Positions 16,556 to 24,629 of a stretch of DNA of 64,000 bases are shown piece by piece. Within the stretch, counting starts at the first letter, position 1. Each line of letters begins with the position of its first letter. This DNA is from HKCCE3408 sp039183205 (GTDB taxonomy: Bacteria; Pseudomonadota; Alphaproteobacteria; Rhodobacterales; Rhodobacteraceae). The stretch is taken from positions 1 through 64,000 of the forward strand of contig JBCDBR010000011.1 of assembly GCA_039183205.1 (NCBI GenBank). Direction: 5' to 3'. Under the pieces are notes generated by a model. It searched no databases. It saw nothing but the letters and a program-made list of their open reading frames with translations, and was not told where the DNA came from. Made by a program: the position numbers and the translations under genes.

Positions 16556-17275
16556 CTATCTTGGCGCCATCGACATCTGTTGGGCAGGCAACGGCAAAAC
16601 GCCAAGTCGACGCAGGTGCTCGGCCCGTTCGACGTCCGTGAGCCAGTCGGCCAGAGCGCGGGCATGTCGGTCCGCGCCCGCGCGACAACACAGCGACAGA
16701 TCAATGTGAACGCCGAGGTCGACCGGACAAACAGCCTTAGCGTACGCACCTGAAATCGGCGCGATGTTCGAGAGCGGCAACGCAACGAGGTCTACATCGC
16801 TTGCAAGTAAAGCCCGCATCGGCCCGCCACCGGGGAGCTGACGTATCGCCAAGTGACGCCCCACATCGGGACCAAGCTTGCCCAGCAATTGCTGAAACAT
16901 GTCACCGCTTGTCCCGCCTGCGGTGATCGCGATCACCTGCGCGTCGTCTAACGCTGCGATGATCTCTTGCCGGGTGTCGCGGGGCGATTGGGATGCCGGC
17001 GCTCCGCGCACACCAAACGCTAAGGGGGATCGACCAAAAGCCCGGTGGCTGGCGACATCAACGCCGGGCTCCTCCAAAATCTCCGCCAAATGCCACGGGT
17101 TGGACAAGGCCAGATCCCATGCTGCGCCCGCGCGAATGAAGGCCGGTACTTCGGGGTTCAACATATGCACCATCTCGACCCGTATGCCGAGCGTCCCGGC
17201 GATCTCGCCGGCAAAGGCTTCGATGGTTTCCTTAAGCGCGATGGGGACGATCAGTTGAAGCGGATGAAGCGCCAT
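16556..17275 (-). CDS. ModA-like substrate-binding protein without a signal peptide
   Basis: A 239-residue protein that follows the molybdate-type periplasmic-binding fold: LIVPIALKETIEAFAGEI at the start, FIRAGAAWDLALSNPWHLAEIL in the middle, and PLAFGVRG where ABC binding proteins carry the hinge. It lacks a recognisable signal sequence and there are no ABC permease or ATPase genes nearby, so it may be a cytoplasmic ligand sensor or enzyme rather than a transporter part. First of three co-oriented genes ending in a LuxR regulator. A longer start 12 codons upstream is possible. Confidence 0.65.
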   Translation of the reverse strand: MALHPLQLIVPIALKETIEAFAGEIAGTLGIRVEMVHMLNPEVPAFIRAGAAWDLALSNPWHLAEILEEPGVDVASHRAFGRSPLAFGVRGAPASQSPRDTRQEIIAALDDAQVIAITAGGTSGDMFQQLLGKLGPDVGRHLAIRQLPGGGPMRALLASDVDLVALPLSNIAPISGAYAKAVCPVDLGVHIDLSLCCRAGADRHARALADWLTDVERAEHLRRLGVLPLPAQQMSMAPR

Positions 17276-17340
17276 ACCCGGCAACCTATTGCAATCCTCG
17301 GACCAGGTCACGCGGCACGTTGGCAGGATCGAATAATCAG

Positions 17341-18801
17341 CTAGGGCTGGATAGACAGCGTGCGCAATGCCGGATAGGCCGCGCGAAACTTGGCATAAGC
17401 GGCATTGAAATCGTCCACTCGGCGTGCATCCGGCTGGACCTGCTCACCGATGGGCGGTGGCTGCAACACACGAGCCGGGCTCTCGCCGGTTTTGGCGAGC
17501 CGCGCGAGCCTTGCCGCACCCAAAGCCGCACCGAATTCGCCGTCTTGCGGCAACTCTAATGGTACGTTTAATGCGGTTGCGATCATCTCGACCCATTGGC
17601 GCGACCGCGTGCCACCGCCAATTGCTACGAGCCGATTGATCCTGGCACCGGTCTTAACCAAAGCCTCATAGGAATCGCGCAGCGCAAAGGCCACACCCTC
17701 CAATACAGCGCGTGTGAGTTCGTTTTGCGTGGTGTCGATTCCCAGACCGGTAAAACTGCCGCGAATATTGGCATCGTTATGCGGCGTCCGTTCGCCCGAC
17801 AGATACGGTAAGAACTGCACGCGCCCGGGCGCCTGCAAGCCGGGCTCCAGGCGAGCGGTCAATTCGGCGGGCGACGTGCCGGTAATTTGCGCCAGCCAGT
17901 TGAGGCTATCGGTTGCCGACAGCATGACACCCATCTGATACCATCGGTTCGGAACCGCATGGCAGAAGGTGTGCAGGGCCGAGGCCGGATCGGGGTGGTA
18001 TCCGTCACGCGCCGCCAGCAAGACGCCCGATGTGCCGAGCGACAGAAAACCATCGCCTTCGTTTAGGGCCCCGATGCCGCAAGCCGCCGCGGCGTTGTCG
18101 CCCGCGCCGCCTGCGATCACCACGTCCTGTGACACGCCCCACCGCGCGGCAAGCTCGGGCCGTAGGCTGCCTGCGCACTGACTGCCCTCAACAAGGCGCG
18201 GCATCTGGTCTTGCGCCATCGATCCGGCCTTTAGCAGCATCTCAGACCAGGCGCGTTTCGAGACATCCAGCCAAGATGTTCCAGCGCTATCGGACATGTC
18301 GGCCACAAAATCGCCGGTCAGGTAATAATTGAGGTAGGCCGCCGGCAAGAGAACCTTTGCGACCTTTGCGAACGCGTCGGGCTCATGGTCTTTGACCCAA
18401 AGTAGCTTGGGTGCGGTAAAGCCGGGAAAGACGATGTTGCCGGACACCTCGCGCACGCCATCTAAACCGTCGAGAACGCGCGCCTCTTGATGGGCCCGTG
18501 TGTCATTCCATAAAATGCACGGCCTGATCACGGCACCAGCCGCATCGAGAAGCGTAGCCCCATGCATATGCCCGGCCACGCCGATGGCCTGAAGTTCTGC
18601 AAATTCAGGATGTTGCGCGCCGAGCTCCAACACGACGCTGTCCAACGCCCTTAACCATTCTGCCGGGTCCTGCTCGCTCCAACCGGGGTGATCGTGCTGT
18701 GAGGTGTAGGCAAATTCGGCAGAGCCAAGTGCTGTGCCATCCTCCGCAACCAACAAAGCCCGCAGTCCGGACGTGCCCAGATCGATCCCTAAATAGCTCA
18801 T
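17341..18801 (-). CDS. xylB: Xylulokinase
   Basis: A 486-residue FGGY-family sugar kinase. The start MSYLGIDLGTSGLRALLV carries the phosphate-1 motif and follows a strong GGGAGGCG ribosome site; the frame upstream of it is spurious. GVAGHMHGATLLD, ILWNDTRAHQEA, AGGAGDNAAAACGIGA, FLPYLSGERTPHNDANIRG and the C-terminal IGGGTRSRQWVEMIA are the classic XylB blocks. It phosphorylates D-xylulose to xylulose 5-phosphate for the pentose phosphate pathway. The xylitol-type dehydrogenase gene, divergent 538 bases away, would supply its substrate. Confidence 0.94.
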   Translation of the reverse strand: MSYLGIDLGTSGLRALLVAEDGTALGSAEFAYTSQHDHPGWSEQDPAEWLRALDSVVLELGAQHPEFAELQAIGVAGHMHGATLLDAAGAVIRPCILWNDTRAHQEARVLDGLDGVREVSGNIVFPGFTAPKLLWVKDHEPDAFAKVAKVLLPAAYLNYYLTGDFVADMSDSAGTSWLDVSKRAWSEMLLKAGSMAQDQMPRLVEGSQCAGSLRPELAARWGVSQDVVIAGGAGDNAAAACGIGALNEGDGFLSLGTSGVLLAARDGYHPDPASALHTFCHAVPNRWYQMGVMLSATDSLNWLAQITGTSPAELTARLEPGLQAPGRVQFLPYLSGERTPHNDANIRGSFTGLGIDTTQNELTRAVLEGVAFALRDSYEALVKTGARINRLVAIGGGTRSRQWVEMIATALNVPLELPQDGEFGAALGAARLARLAKTGESPARVLQPPPIGEQVQPDARRVDDFNAAYAKFRAAYPALRTLSIQP

Positions 18802-19339
18802 TGCCGGTACGCGCCTCCCTTGCCTTTGGCAGAGCCTAGTCGCTTCGGCATTCCCGTGCGAGACCGATCTGATGGAACGCATACGGCCCGCGCCGGCGGA
18901 CTTGGCCGCCGCATTCCTGCGGGGCAAGTTTTAGCTCAAAAGAGCCGACACCGCGCGAGGCGACGCCGCCTCCCAGGATCTCGCAAAGTCCTCTCTTGGC
19001 GTTACGGTACGATCGTCGTCGACTTTGTCCGTAATCCACTTCGGTGACGGCCCCAAAGGGCCCCACGACACGCGGCGAGCGGCAAAAAAACCAAAGAGAG
19101 GAAAGCGCGCCTTGACGCTTGGAGCGTGAGATCATCTCGCTTCCGGCGACGAGCGCTTTTTTGACAAGCCGCTTTGTGCCATCAGTGCCAAGAGCTCAAG
19201 TTTGCCCATGTAAAAGATTGTCGTCGGCGAGATGCAGGAGCAAATCAATGTCCGCGCCGCCATCGCGCTGGCCGATCAGGCAAGCACAGTGGCTGTGATG
19301 CCATGTGGCGGTTTGCTCGGAATGAGAAGGGTTTGAGGC
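18802..19339. other. Long divergent gap between xylB and the xylitol-type dehydrogenase
   Basis: 538 bases without a supportable gene. The short frames present are arginine-rich or chance readings. Both flanking genes are transcribed outward, so their promoters and any operator should be here, but I could not find a convincing palindrome. The length suggests that a regulator or transport gene may have been lost. Confidence 0.4.
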
Positions 19340-20383
19340 ATGGCCAAAGCACTGGTGCTGGAAGAGGCGCGCAAACTTGCGTTGCGCGAAATTGAACTGC
19401 CAGAAACGCTCGGTCCGTCGGATGTGCGCATCGCAGTTGAAACGGTCGGCGTCTGCGGGAGCGACGTCCATTATTACACGCACGGGAAAATCGGCCCATT
19501 TCAGGTCAACGAACCAATGGTACTGGGCCATGAAGCCTCCGGCATAATCAGCGAAGTTGGGACATCCGTGACGCATTTGCGCGTCGGCGACCGGGTTTGC
19601 ATGGAACCGGGCATTCCCAACATGTCGTCGAAGGCGGCAAAACTCGGCGCCTATAACGTCGACCCATCCGTGCAGTTCTGGGCGACGCCGCCTGTGCATG
19701 GCTGTTTGACGCCATCTGTCGTACATCCCGCCGCCTTCACCTACACGTTGCCTCCTCACGTCAGCTTTGCCGAAGGCGCGATGGTCGAGCCCTTTGCCAT
19801 CGGCATGCAGGCCGCCGCACGCGCGCGGATCAAACCGGGGGACGTGGCGCTTGTGACCGGTGCCGGGCCCATTGGGGTTATGACCGCGCTGGCAGCGCTG
19901 GCCGGCGGCTGCGCAAAGGTCTTTATCACCGATCTGATGGCGGAAAAGCTGTCGGTCGCTGCGGGCTACCAGAACATAGAGCCGATCCTTATCCCGCGCG
20001 ACAAAGCGCTGGAGACGCTGCATGCCGCCACGGGGGATTGGGGCGCGGATGTTGTTTTCGAATGCGCCGGCGCGGCGGCGTCGATCCAAACGGCGCTCGA
20101 ATGCGTGGCGCCTGCTGGCTGCGTGGTGTGGGTCGGAATGCCGGTCGATCCGGTCCCCGTGGATATCGTCCTCGCCCAATCCAAAGAGATACGCATTGAG
20201 ACCGTGTTTCGCTATGCAAACATGTATGATCGAGCGATTGCCTTGATCGGCTCGGGACGGGTCGATCTCAAACCGCTCATCTCAGCGACCTATGCGTTTA
20301 AGGACAGTATCGCCGCGTTTGATCGCGCCGTCGAAGCAAGACCAACGGACGTCAAAATCCAAATCCAACTGGGGGACGGGTGA
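19340..20383 (+). CDS. NAD-dependent xylitol-type dehydrogenase (zinc MDR family)
   Basis: A 347-residue medium-chain dehydrogenase/reductase. The catalytic zinc ligands are Cys39 (VGVCGSDVHYY) and His64-Glu65 (GHEASG); the NAD-binding loop is VTGAGPIGVMTALAA. Instead of the four cysteines of the structural zinc lobe it has PGIPNMSSKAAKLGAYN, the pattern seen in rhizobial and roseobacter xylitol/sorbitol dehydrogenases, which lack that zinc. WATPPVHGCL is also typical. It would oxidise xylitol to D-xylulose for the xylB kinase; other polyols such as sorbitol are possible. Confidence 0.87.
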   Translation: MAKALVLEEARKLALREIELPETLGPSDVRIAVETVGVCGSDVHYYTHGKIGPFQVNEPMVLGHEASGIISEVGTSVTHLRVGDRVCMEPGIPNMSSKAAKLGAYNVDPSVQFWATPPVHGCLTPSVVHPAAFTYTLPPHVSFAEGAMVEPFAIGMQAAARARIKPGDVALVTGAGPIGVMTALAALAGGCAKVFITDLMAEKLSVAAGYQNIEPILIPRDKALETLHAATGDWGADVVFECAGAAASIQTALECVAPAGCVVWVGMPVDPVPVDIVLAQSKEIRIETVFRYANMYDRAIALIGSGRVDLKPLISATYAFKDSIAAFDRAVEARPTDVKIQIQLGDG

Positions 20384-20536
20384 CATTATCGCGAAAACGC
20401 GTTACATGCGCGTGTTAAGATCGTTCGTTAAAATATTGTTAAGTATTATTTTTACCTCCACAAAACACCCTGACGGCGGTGGATCGTCACGTATGCGGCC
20501 GACTGAAAAAGCCTCGCCTGCCGCCGTTTGATTGCG

Positions 20537-21151
20537 TCAATGACCGCCCAGCAAGGCCGGCAAGCCGGAGATTTCGCCCGGGCGGACAAACTCCGGGTCA
20601 TACGCTTTGCGCGCAAATACCTGTCGCAGCATTGGCACGAAGGTGTCGACCGGCTCCATTGGATAGTCCGGATCAAAGCTCGATTGATCCCAATGCTCGC
20701 AAAATGCCGCGCAGGTATCGAACAGCGGATGGTCGCGGTAGCGGTCCCGGGCATTGCGATCCCAGCCATAGTGGTGGCCGTAATAAAGCGTCTGGAAAAT
20801 TCCATGATGCTCGACCGTCCATGCGACGTCCCACCGAACGAAAGGGCGTATGATCTCAGCCGACATGCGATCATGGTTTAGCGGCGCGAGACCGTCGCCA
20901 ATATCATGCAGAAGCGCACCAACGATCCAATCCAGATCAGCGCCGGCCCGAAGCGCGCGCGTGCCTGATTGCAACCCATGTTCTAGGCGCGTGATTTTGT
21001 AGCCTTCCAGCGTCACCTCACCCGCGCGGCGCAACTCGTCCAAAATACGGTCCGCAGTCATCGCCAGGAACGGCTTTTCCAACTGCTCCAGCAGAGCGTA
21101 ATCCTCTTTGGTACCATCCTTCATCGCGGTAAAGCCGACCGTTTTGGTCAT
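20537..21151 (-). CDS. HD-domain oxygenase-like protein (PhnZ/TmpB superfamily)
   Basis: A 204-residue HD-domain protein. Candidate metal ligands are His58 (RLEHGLQ), His82-Asp83 (LLHDIGD), His93 (LNHDRMSAE), His115/116 (VEHHG) and Asp155 (CEHWDQ). The spacing of the first ligand to the HD pair (24 residues) equals that of the mixed-valent di-iron oxygenase PhnZ, and the AEP-binding LEHxLQ motif is kept. The Tyr-xx-Glu motif that closes the PhnZ site is absent. Its start overlaps the stop of the preceding PhyH dioxygenase gene by four bases. I infer an oxidative C-P or C-C/C-O cleavage enzyme; plain phosphohydrolase is the alternative. Confidence 0.7.
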   Translation of the reverse strand: MTKTVGFTAMKDGTKEDYALLEQLEKPFLAMTADRILDELRRAGEVTLEGYKITRLEHGLQSGTRALRAGADLDWIVGALLHDIGDGLAPLNHDRMSAEIIRPFVRWDVAWTVEHHGIFQTLYYGHHYGWDRNARDRYRDHPLFDTCAAFCEHWDQSSFDPDYPMEPVDTFVPMLRQVFARKAYDPEFVRPGEISGLPALLGGH

Positions 21152-22014
21152 CGTCCAACTCCCCCCTCATAAAGGCCAACCGGCTCGGTCGCGCCAGCGG
21201 CAAGAGTGGCCGCCTGCCCCTCTAAAATGCGGTCGTAAAGCGCAACGTCAACCGGGTGAAACAGACCGCGCGGCCCGGCGATCATGTCCCAACCTCCAGC
21301 GGGGGCCTCGCCCCTGACCAACATTGCCCAATCCCGCCCAGGCGCCTCTTTACGGACGTCTGGCGTGACGTAGCGGATCGCCAACCCGATCCGACGATCA
21401 GCGCTGCGATTTGTACCGGAGGCATGATAGCAACGCCCGTGATGGAGTGACATTTCGCCCGGTCGCAAAGGGCCGAATTTCGCTTTGGTCTCGTCGACGC
21501 CCGCAATGGATTGCCCACGTGACAGCAAATTGTTGGCATCGAACGTATCTGCGTGCCGGGCCAACCGGCCTTTGTGACTGCCAGGCAAAAACCGCATGCA
21601 ACCCGCCGTTACAGTGACGTCAGACAAGGCGATCCAGGCCGTCACCTCGTCGTTTGTCTCACCCATCCCCCAATACGTGATGTCCTGGTGCCAAGAGACA
21701 GTCTTGGCACTGTGCGGCTCCTTTATGAAAAGCTCCACTGACCAAGCCAAGAGGTTGGGGCCCAAGAGGCCCTCAACCTTGTCGAGAATGGCCGGAGTCC
21801 GGGCCAGCTCGGCCAGCAATGGGATGACAACATGGCCATTGACCCGAAAGAACTGACCAAGATCATGCCCGCCCGCGCCATCTGAATGGTCAGCTTCAAG
21901 GACTTCGATTGCTGCGCGCAGCCGGCACACGTCGTCAGCAGTAAAGACCGGAAGCCCCGCGACATAACCATCCTGGGCATATTGGTCGATGTAGCTCATC
22001 ACGGTTTGGCGCAT
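21148..22014 (-). CDS. Phytanoyl-CoA dioxygenase (PhyH) family Fe(II)/2-oxoglutarate oxygenase
   Basis: A 288-residue cupin oxygenase. The iron facial triad is readable as His109-x-Asp111 (VSWHQDITYWG) and a distal His near 197 (CYHASGTNRS), with Arg203 or Arg208 likely to hold 2-oxoglutarate. The start ATG at 22014 has GGGAGGA about 6 bases upstream. Members hydroxylate a carbon next to a functional group; PhnY and TmpA of phosphonate breakdown belong here. It is the first gene of a two-gene unit with the HD-domain oxygenase and is divergent from a LysR gene, the same organisation as known PhyH/HD phosphonate systems. Confidence 0.85.
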   Translation of the reverse strand: MRQTVMSYIDQYAQDGYVAGLPVFTADDVCRLRAAIEVLEADHSDGAGGHDLGQFFRVNGHVVIPLLAELARTPAILDKVEGLLGPNLLAWSVELFIKEPHSAKTVSWHQDITYWGMGETNDEVTAWIALSDVTVTAGCMRFLPGSHKGRLARHADTFDANNLLSRGQSIAGVDETKAKFGPLRPGEMSLHHGRCYHASGTNRSADRRIGLAIRYVTPDVRKEAPGRDWAMLVRGEAPAGGWDMIAGPRGLFHPVDVALYDRILEGQAATLAAGATEPVGLYEGGVGR

Positions 22015-22086
22015 GGCATCCTCCCTCGATCCTTGAACGGTATCGCAGGCCGTCTCTCGGAAAAGACGTATCTCTTGCCCGCCAGG

Positions 22087-22101
22087 ATAAGCTCAGCTTA
22101 T
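22087..22101. promoter_or_regulatory. Perfect palindrome in the phyH/lysR divergent promoter
   Basis: ATAAGCT-C-AGCTTAT is a perfect 7-bp inverted repeat with a single central base, 8 bases before the LysR start codon and 72 bases before the phyH start. It is the best candidate binding site for the LysR protein, and its position suggests autorepression plus control of the oxygenase pair. Confidence 0.65.
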
Positions 22102-22109
22102 GCTCCGCT

Positions 22110-22991
22110 ATGACCAGACGCATCCCGTCATTGAATTGGCTTCGCGTGTTCGAGGCCGCAGCGCGCAGCGGCAGCTTCGCCCGTGCAGCGGACCGTTTGG
22201 CAATGTCCCCACCCGCCGTCAGCCAGCAAATCCGCGCGTTAGAAGCGCATTTGGGCCGGAATTTGTTTCGACGCGCCGCGGCAGGTGTGACACTGACCGA
22301 AGCCGGCCGTAGCCTTTTGGTCGTCGTCGGCGAGGCGCTCGGGCGAATGGAAGCGGCGGCCGAGGCGCTATCTAAGGCGGAAGAACCGCCGCTGGTCATC
22401 GGTGTCTCCCTGACGCTCTATGCTGGTTGGCTTGCGCCGCGGTTGCCGGCGTTTTTTGATGCCCATCCAGACGCTCATCTGCAATTTCGGTCCATCATTG
22501 GCGCGGTCGAGATGCCGCCGCGTGAAGCCACACTCTGGATCGCTTTTGGCCCGCCACCGCCTGGAACGATGAGCACACACTTGTTCGACGAGCATCTAAT
22601 CCCAGTGGCACAGCGATCGGTTGCCAGGTCGATCCGAACGGCGGAGGACCTCAAAGGCCACACGCTGATTGAAGTGTCCGATCATCGGCGAAACTGGGCG
22701 CAGGTTCTGGGCGTCGACGTCTTGCCGCACAACGCGCGCATTCTGCTTGCCGATACAACTTTGGCCGCGCTCAGCCTGGCCAGTGCCGGCCTTGGCGTGG
22801 CGCTTGCCCGACCTCCGGCAAGCGACGATCTCGTCGAAAAGTTCGGCTTGGTGCCGTGCGGTGGGGATATGTGGCTGCCAGGAATTGAGGGCTATCACAT
22901 CATCGCCAATTCGGGCACGAAATTCACCCCAGACGCTACCGCGTTTCAAAGTTGGGTCATCGCGCAAGCGCGAAATTCTGCCGCGAACTGA
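22110..22991 (+). CDS. LysR-family regulator (GcvA-like)
   Basis: A 293-residue LysR protein of the GcvA branch: SLNWLRVFEAAARSGSFARAADRLAMSPPAVSQQIRALEAHLG is the winged helix (residues 7-50), followed by LFRRAAAGVTLTEAGRSL. The effector domain covers about residues 92-290. It is divergent from the PhyH/HD oxygenase pair with a 95-base gap holding a perfect palindrome, so it most likely controls that pair. The PhnY/PhnZ and TmpA/TmpB loci also carry LysR-type regulators, which fits the context, but the ligand is unknown. Confidence 0.93.
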   Translation: MTRRIPSLNWLRVFEAAARSGSFARAADRLAMSPPAVSQQIRALEAHLGRNLFRRAAAGVTLTEAGRSLLVVVGEALGRMEAAAEALSKAEEPPLVIGVSLTLYAGWLAPRLPAFFDAHPDAHLQFRSIIGAVEMPPREATLWIAFGPPPPGTMSTHLFDEHLIPVAQRSVARSIRTAEDLKGHTLIEVSDHRRNWAQVLGVDVLPHNARILLADTTLAALSLASAGLGVALARPPASDDLVEKFGLVPCGGDMWLPGIEGYHIIANSGTKFTPDATAFQSWVIAQARNSAAN

Positions 22992-23099
22992 AGGCGGTCG
23001 CCCTCTGTCAATGGGCGCATCTCGATCCCGCGAAACCCGTTCAGGAGTCATGCGTCAAGCGACTGATTTCGCGATATAAATCTTGCGCCCAGCCGGATC

Positions 23100-24629
23100 T
23101 CAGGCCATCCCAACCTGAACCTGTTGTGGCTTCATGTCATCGGGGCGCGTGGCCATGAACGCTTCAAGCGCGCGGCGGATCTCGGCGGCTTCGACCGCCG
23201 AAAAAAGGTTCTGCGTCTCCTCCGGATCGGCCACGAGATCATAAAGCTCTCCGGCACCCGAAATGGCATCAACCGTGAGCTTATGTGTCTTCGTGCGCAC
23301 GGTTTTGAGGCTCAGAGACACACCCGCGCGCGTCGGCAGAAGTTCCCATTCATTGTAGGCGAATGGGCGTGTCGCGCCCTCTTCGAGGACCGGGCGAAGG
23401 CTTGAGCCGTGCTGGGTTTGCAATGGATCGCAACCGGCCCAGTCAAAAAACGTGGGCGCAAGATCAATGGTCGATACCGGCTCACATATGCGCTTGCCTG
23501 CGGGAATTGTGCAGCCCCGCATGATCATCGGCACCCGCAGAAGACCTTCGTAGTGCATTGGGCCCTTTAGAATGAGACCATGATCGCCCAACCAGTCGCC
23601 GTGATCGGAGATATAGATGACGATGGTGTTGTCCGCTAAACCCGCCTCCTCCAAGGCGATCAGGATACGTCCGACATTGTGATCGACAAGGGCGATTTGT
23701 CCGTAGGTATTGGCGATTATTTCGCGCAATTGGGCATCGCTTTGACCCGATATACGGCTGTAGGATTTCCGGGTTTCGGCATTTTCCTTCGAACCTGCGG
23801 GCTCTGATGTCAGCACGGCTTCGTGCCACCAAGGGCGCCCCACAAAGCTGCGGCGCCGGTTTTTCGGCAGATCGACCTCTGCCGGGTCATGCAGGCGCGA
23901 CCACGGCTCGGGCGCGTCAAAGGGATGATGTGGGTCGGGAAAACTGACCCAAGTACAAAACGGCTGCTCCGGATTGCGGCCGTGCCTGAGCCATTCGATG
24001 GTGCGGTCGGCAGTCCAGGTTGAGTTGTGAAAGGCCGTGGGCAGTTTCGAATGCCAGGTTTGGGCCGCGTTCTTGGTGTCGCCTGCATTTTCCCACATCA
24101 ATTTGGTCCGCGCATCGCCGCGGTCATCCATGTGGTAGAACCGTTCGTAATGCTGCCCGGCCGGCGGCTTCTCGGGCGCCCACCAATTGTGGCCGACCAG
24201 CATAAGCTCCACATGATCAAATCCCATATAGGGACCGTACCAATCGGGCCCGTAATTGATGGAGGACCGCAGACATTCCGGCGTGCCGGTCGGCGCGAAA
24301 GTGTGATAGGTCGAAAAATGAGCCTTGCCGAAAAACGAGGTGTCGTAACCGGCCCGAGCCAATGTGCCAGCAAAGCCCTTTGCGCCGACCGACGGGTCAA
24401 GGTCGATCCCGTTGTCATGCACGCCATGGGTGCGGCAGAACTGACCCGTCAGAATAGAGGCGCGCGCCGGCTGGCACACGACGCAGGGCGTGATGCAGGC
24501 GTCGAAATAGGTGCCATCGGCAGCAAGCTGATCCAGATGCGGTGTTTTGATCCGCCGCCCCATGAACCCAAAGCAATCCGCGCGCTGCTGGTCCGCCGAA
24601 ATCAGCAGGATATTCGGGTGTTCGGTCAT
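23100..24629 (-). CDS. Type I sulfatase (arylsulfatase A / alkaline phosphatase superfamily)
   Basis: A 509-residue sulfatase. The N-terminus NILLISADQQRADCFG holds the first calcium-binding aspartate; Cys52-Gln-Pro-Ala-Arg56 (VCQPARASILTG) is the C-x-P-x-R signature whose cysteine is converted to formylglycine; ISDHGDWLGDHGL is the second metal site. No signal peptide, so it acts in the cytoplasm on an imported substrate. Its start overlaps the tctA stop by four bases, tying it to the TTT transporter operon. Phosphonate monoester hydrolases share the same motif and are the main alternative. No formylglycine-generating enzyme gene is in the window. Confidence 0.88.
   Translation of the reverse strand: MTEHPNILLISADQQRADCFGFMGRRIKTPHLDQLAADGTYFDACITPCVVCQPARASILTGQFCRTHGVHDNGIDLDPSVGAKGFAGTLARAGYDTSFFGKAHFSTYHTFAPTGTPECLRSSINYGPDWYGPYMGFDHVELMLVGHNWWAPEKPPAGQHYERFYHMDDRGDARTKLMWENAGDTKNAAQTWHSKLPTAFHNSTWTADRTIEWLRHGRNPEQPFCTWVSFPDPHHPFDAPEPWSRLHDPAEVDLPKNRRRSFVGRPWWHEAVLTSEPAGSKENAETRKSYSRISGQSDAQLREIIANTYGQIALVDHNVGRILIALEEAGLADNTIVIYISDHGDWLGDHGLILKGPMHYEGLLRVPMIMRGCTIPAGKRICEPVSTIDLAPTFFDWAGCDPLQTQHGSSLRPVLEEGATRPFAYNEWELLPTRAGVSLSLKTVRTKTHKLTVDAISGAGELYDLVADPEETQNLFSAVEAAEIRRALEAFMATRPDDMKPQQVQVGMA

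Noticed and set aside
19174..19337. Possible gene fragment before the xylitol-type dehydrogenase (MQEQINVRAAIALADQ reading)
   Set aside because: Too short, no ribosome site and no match to any family I know; treated as intergenic.
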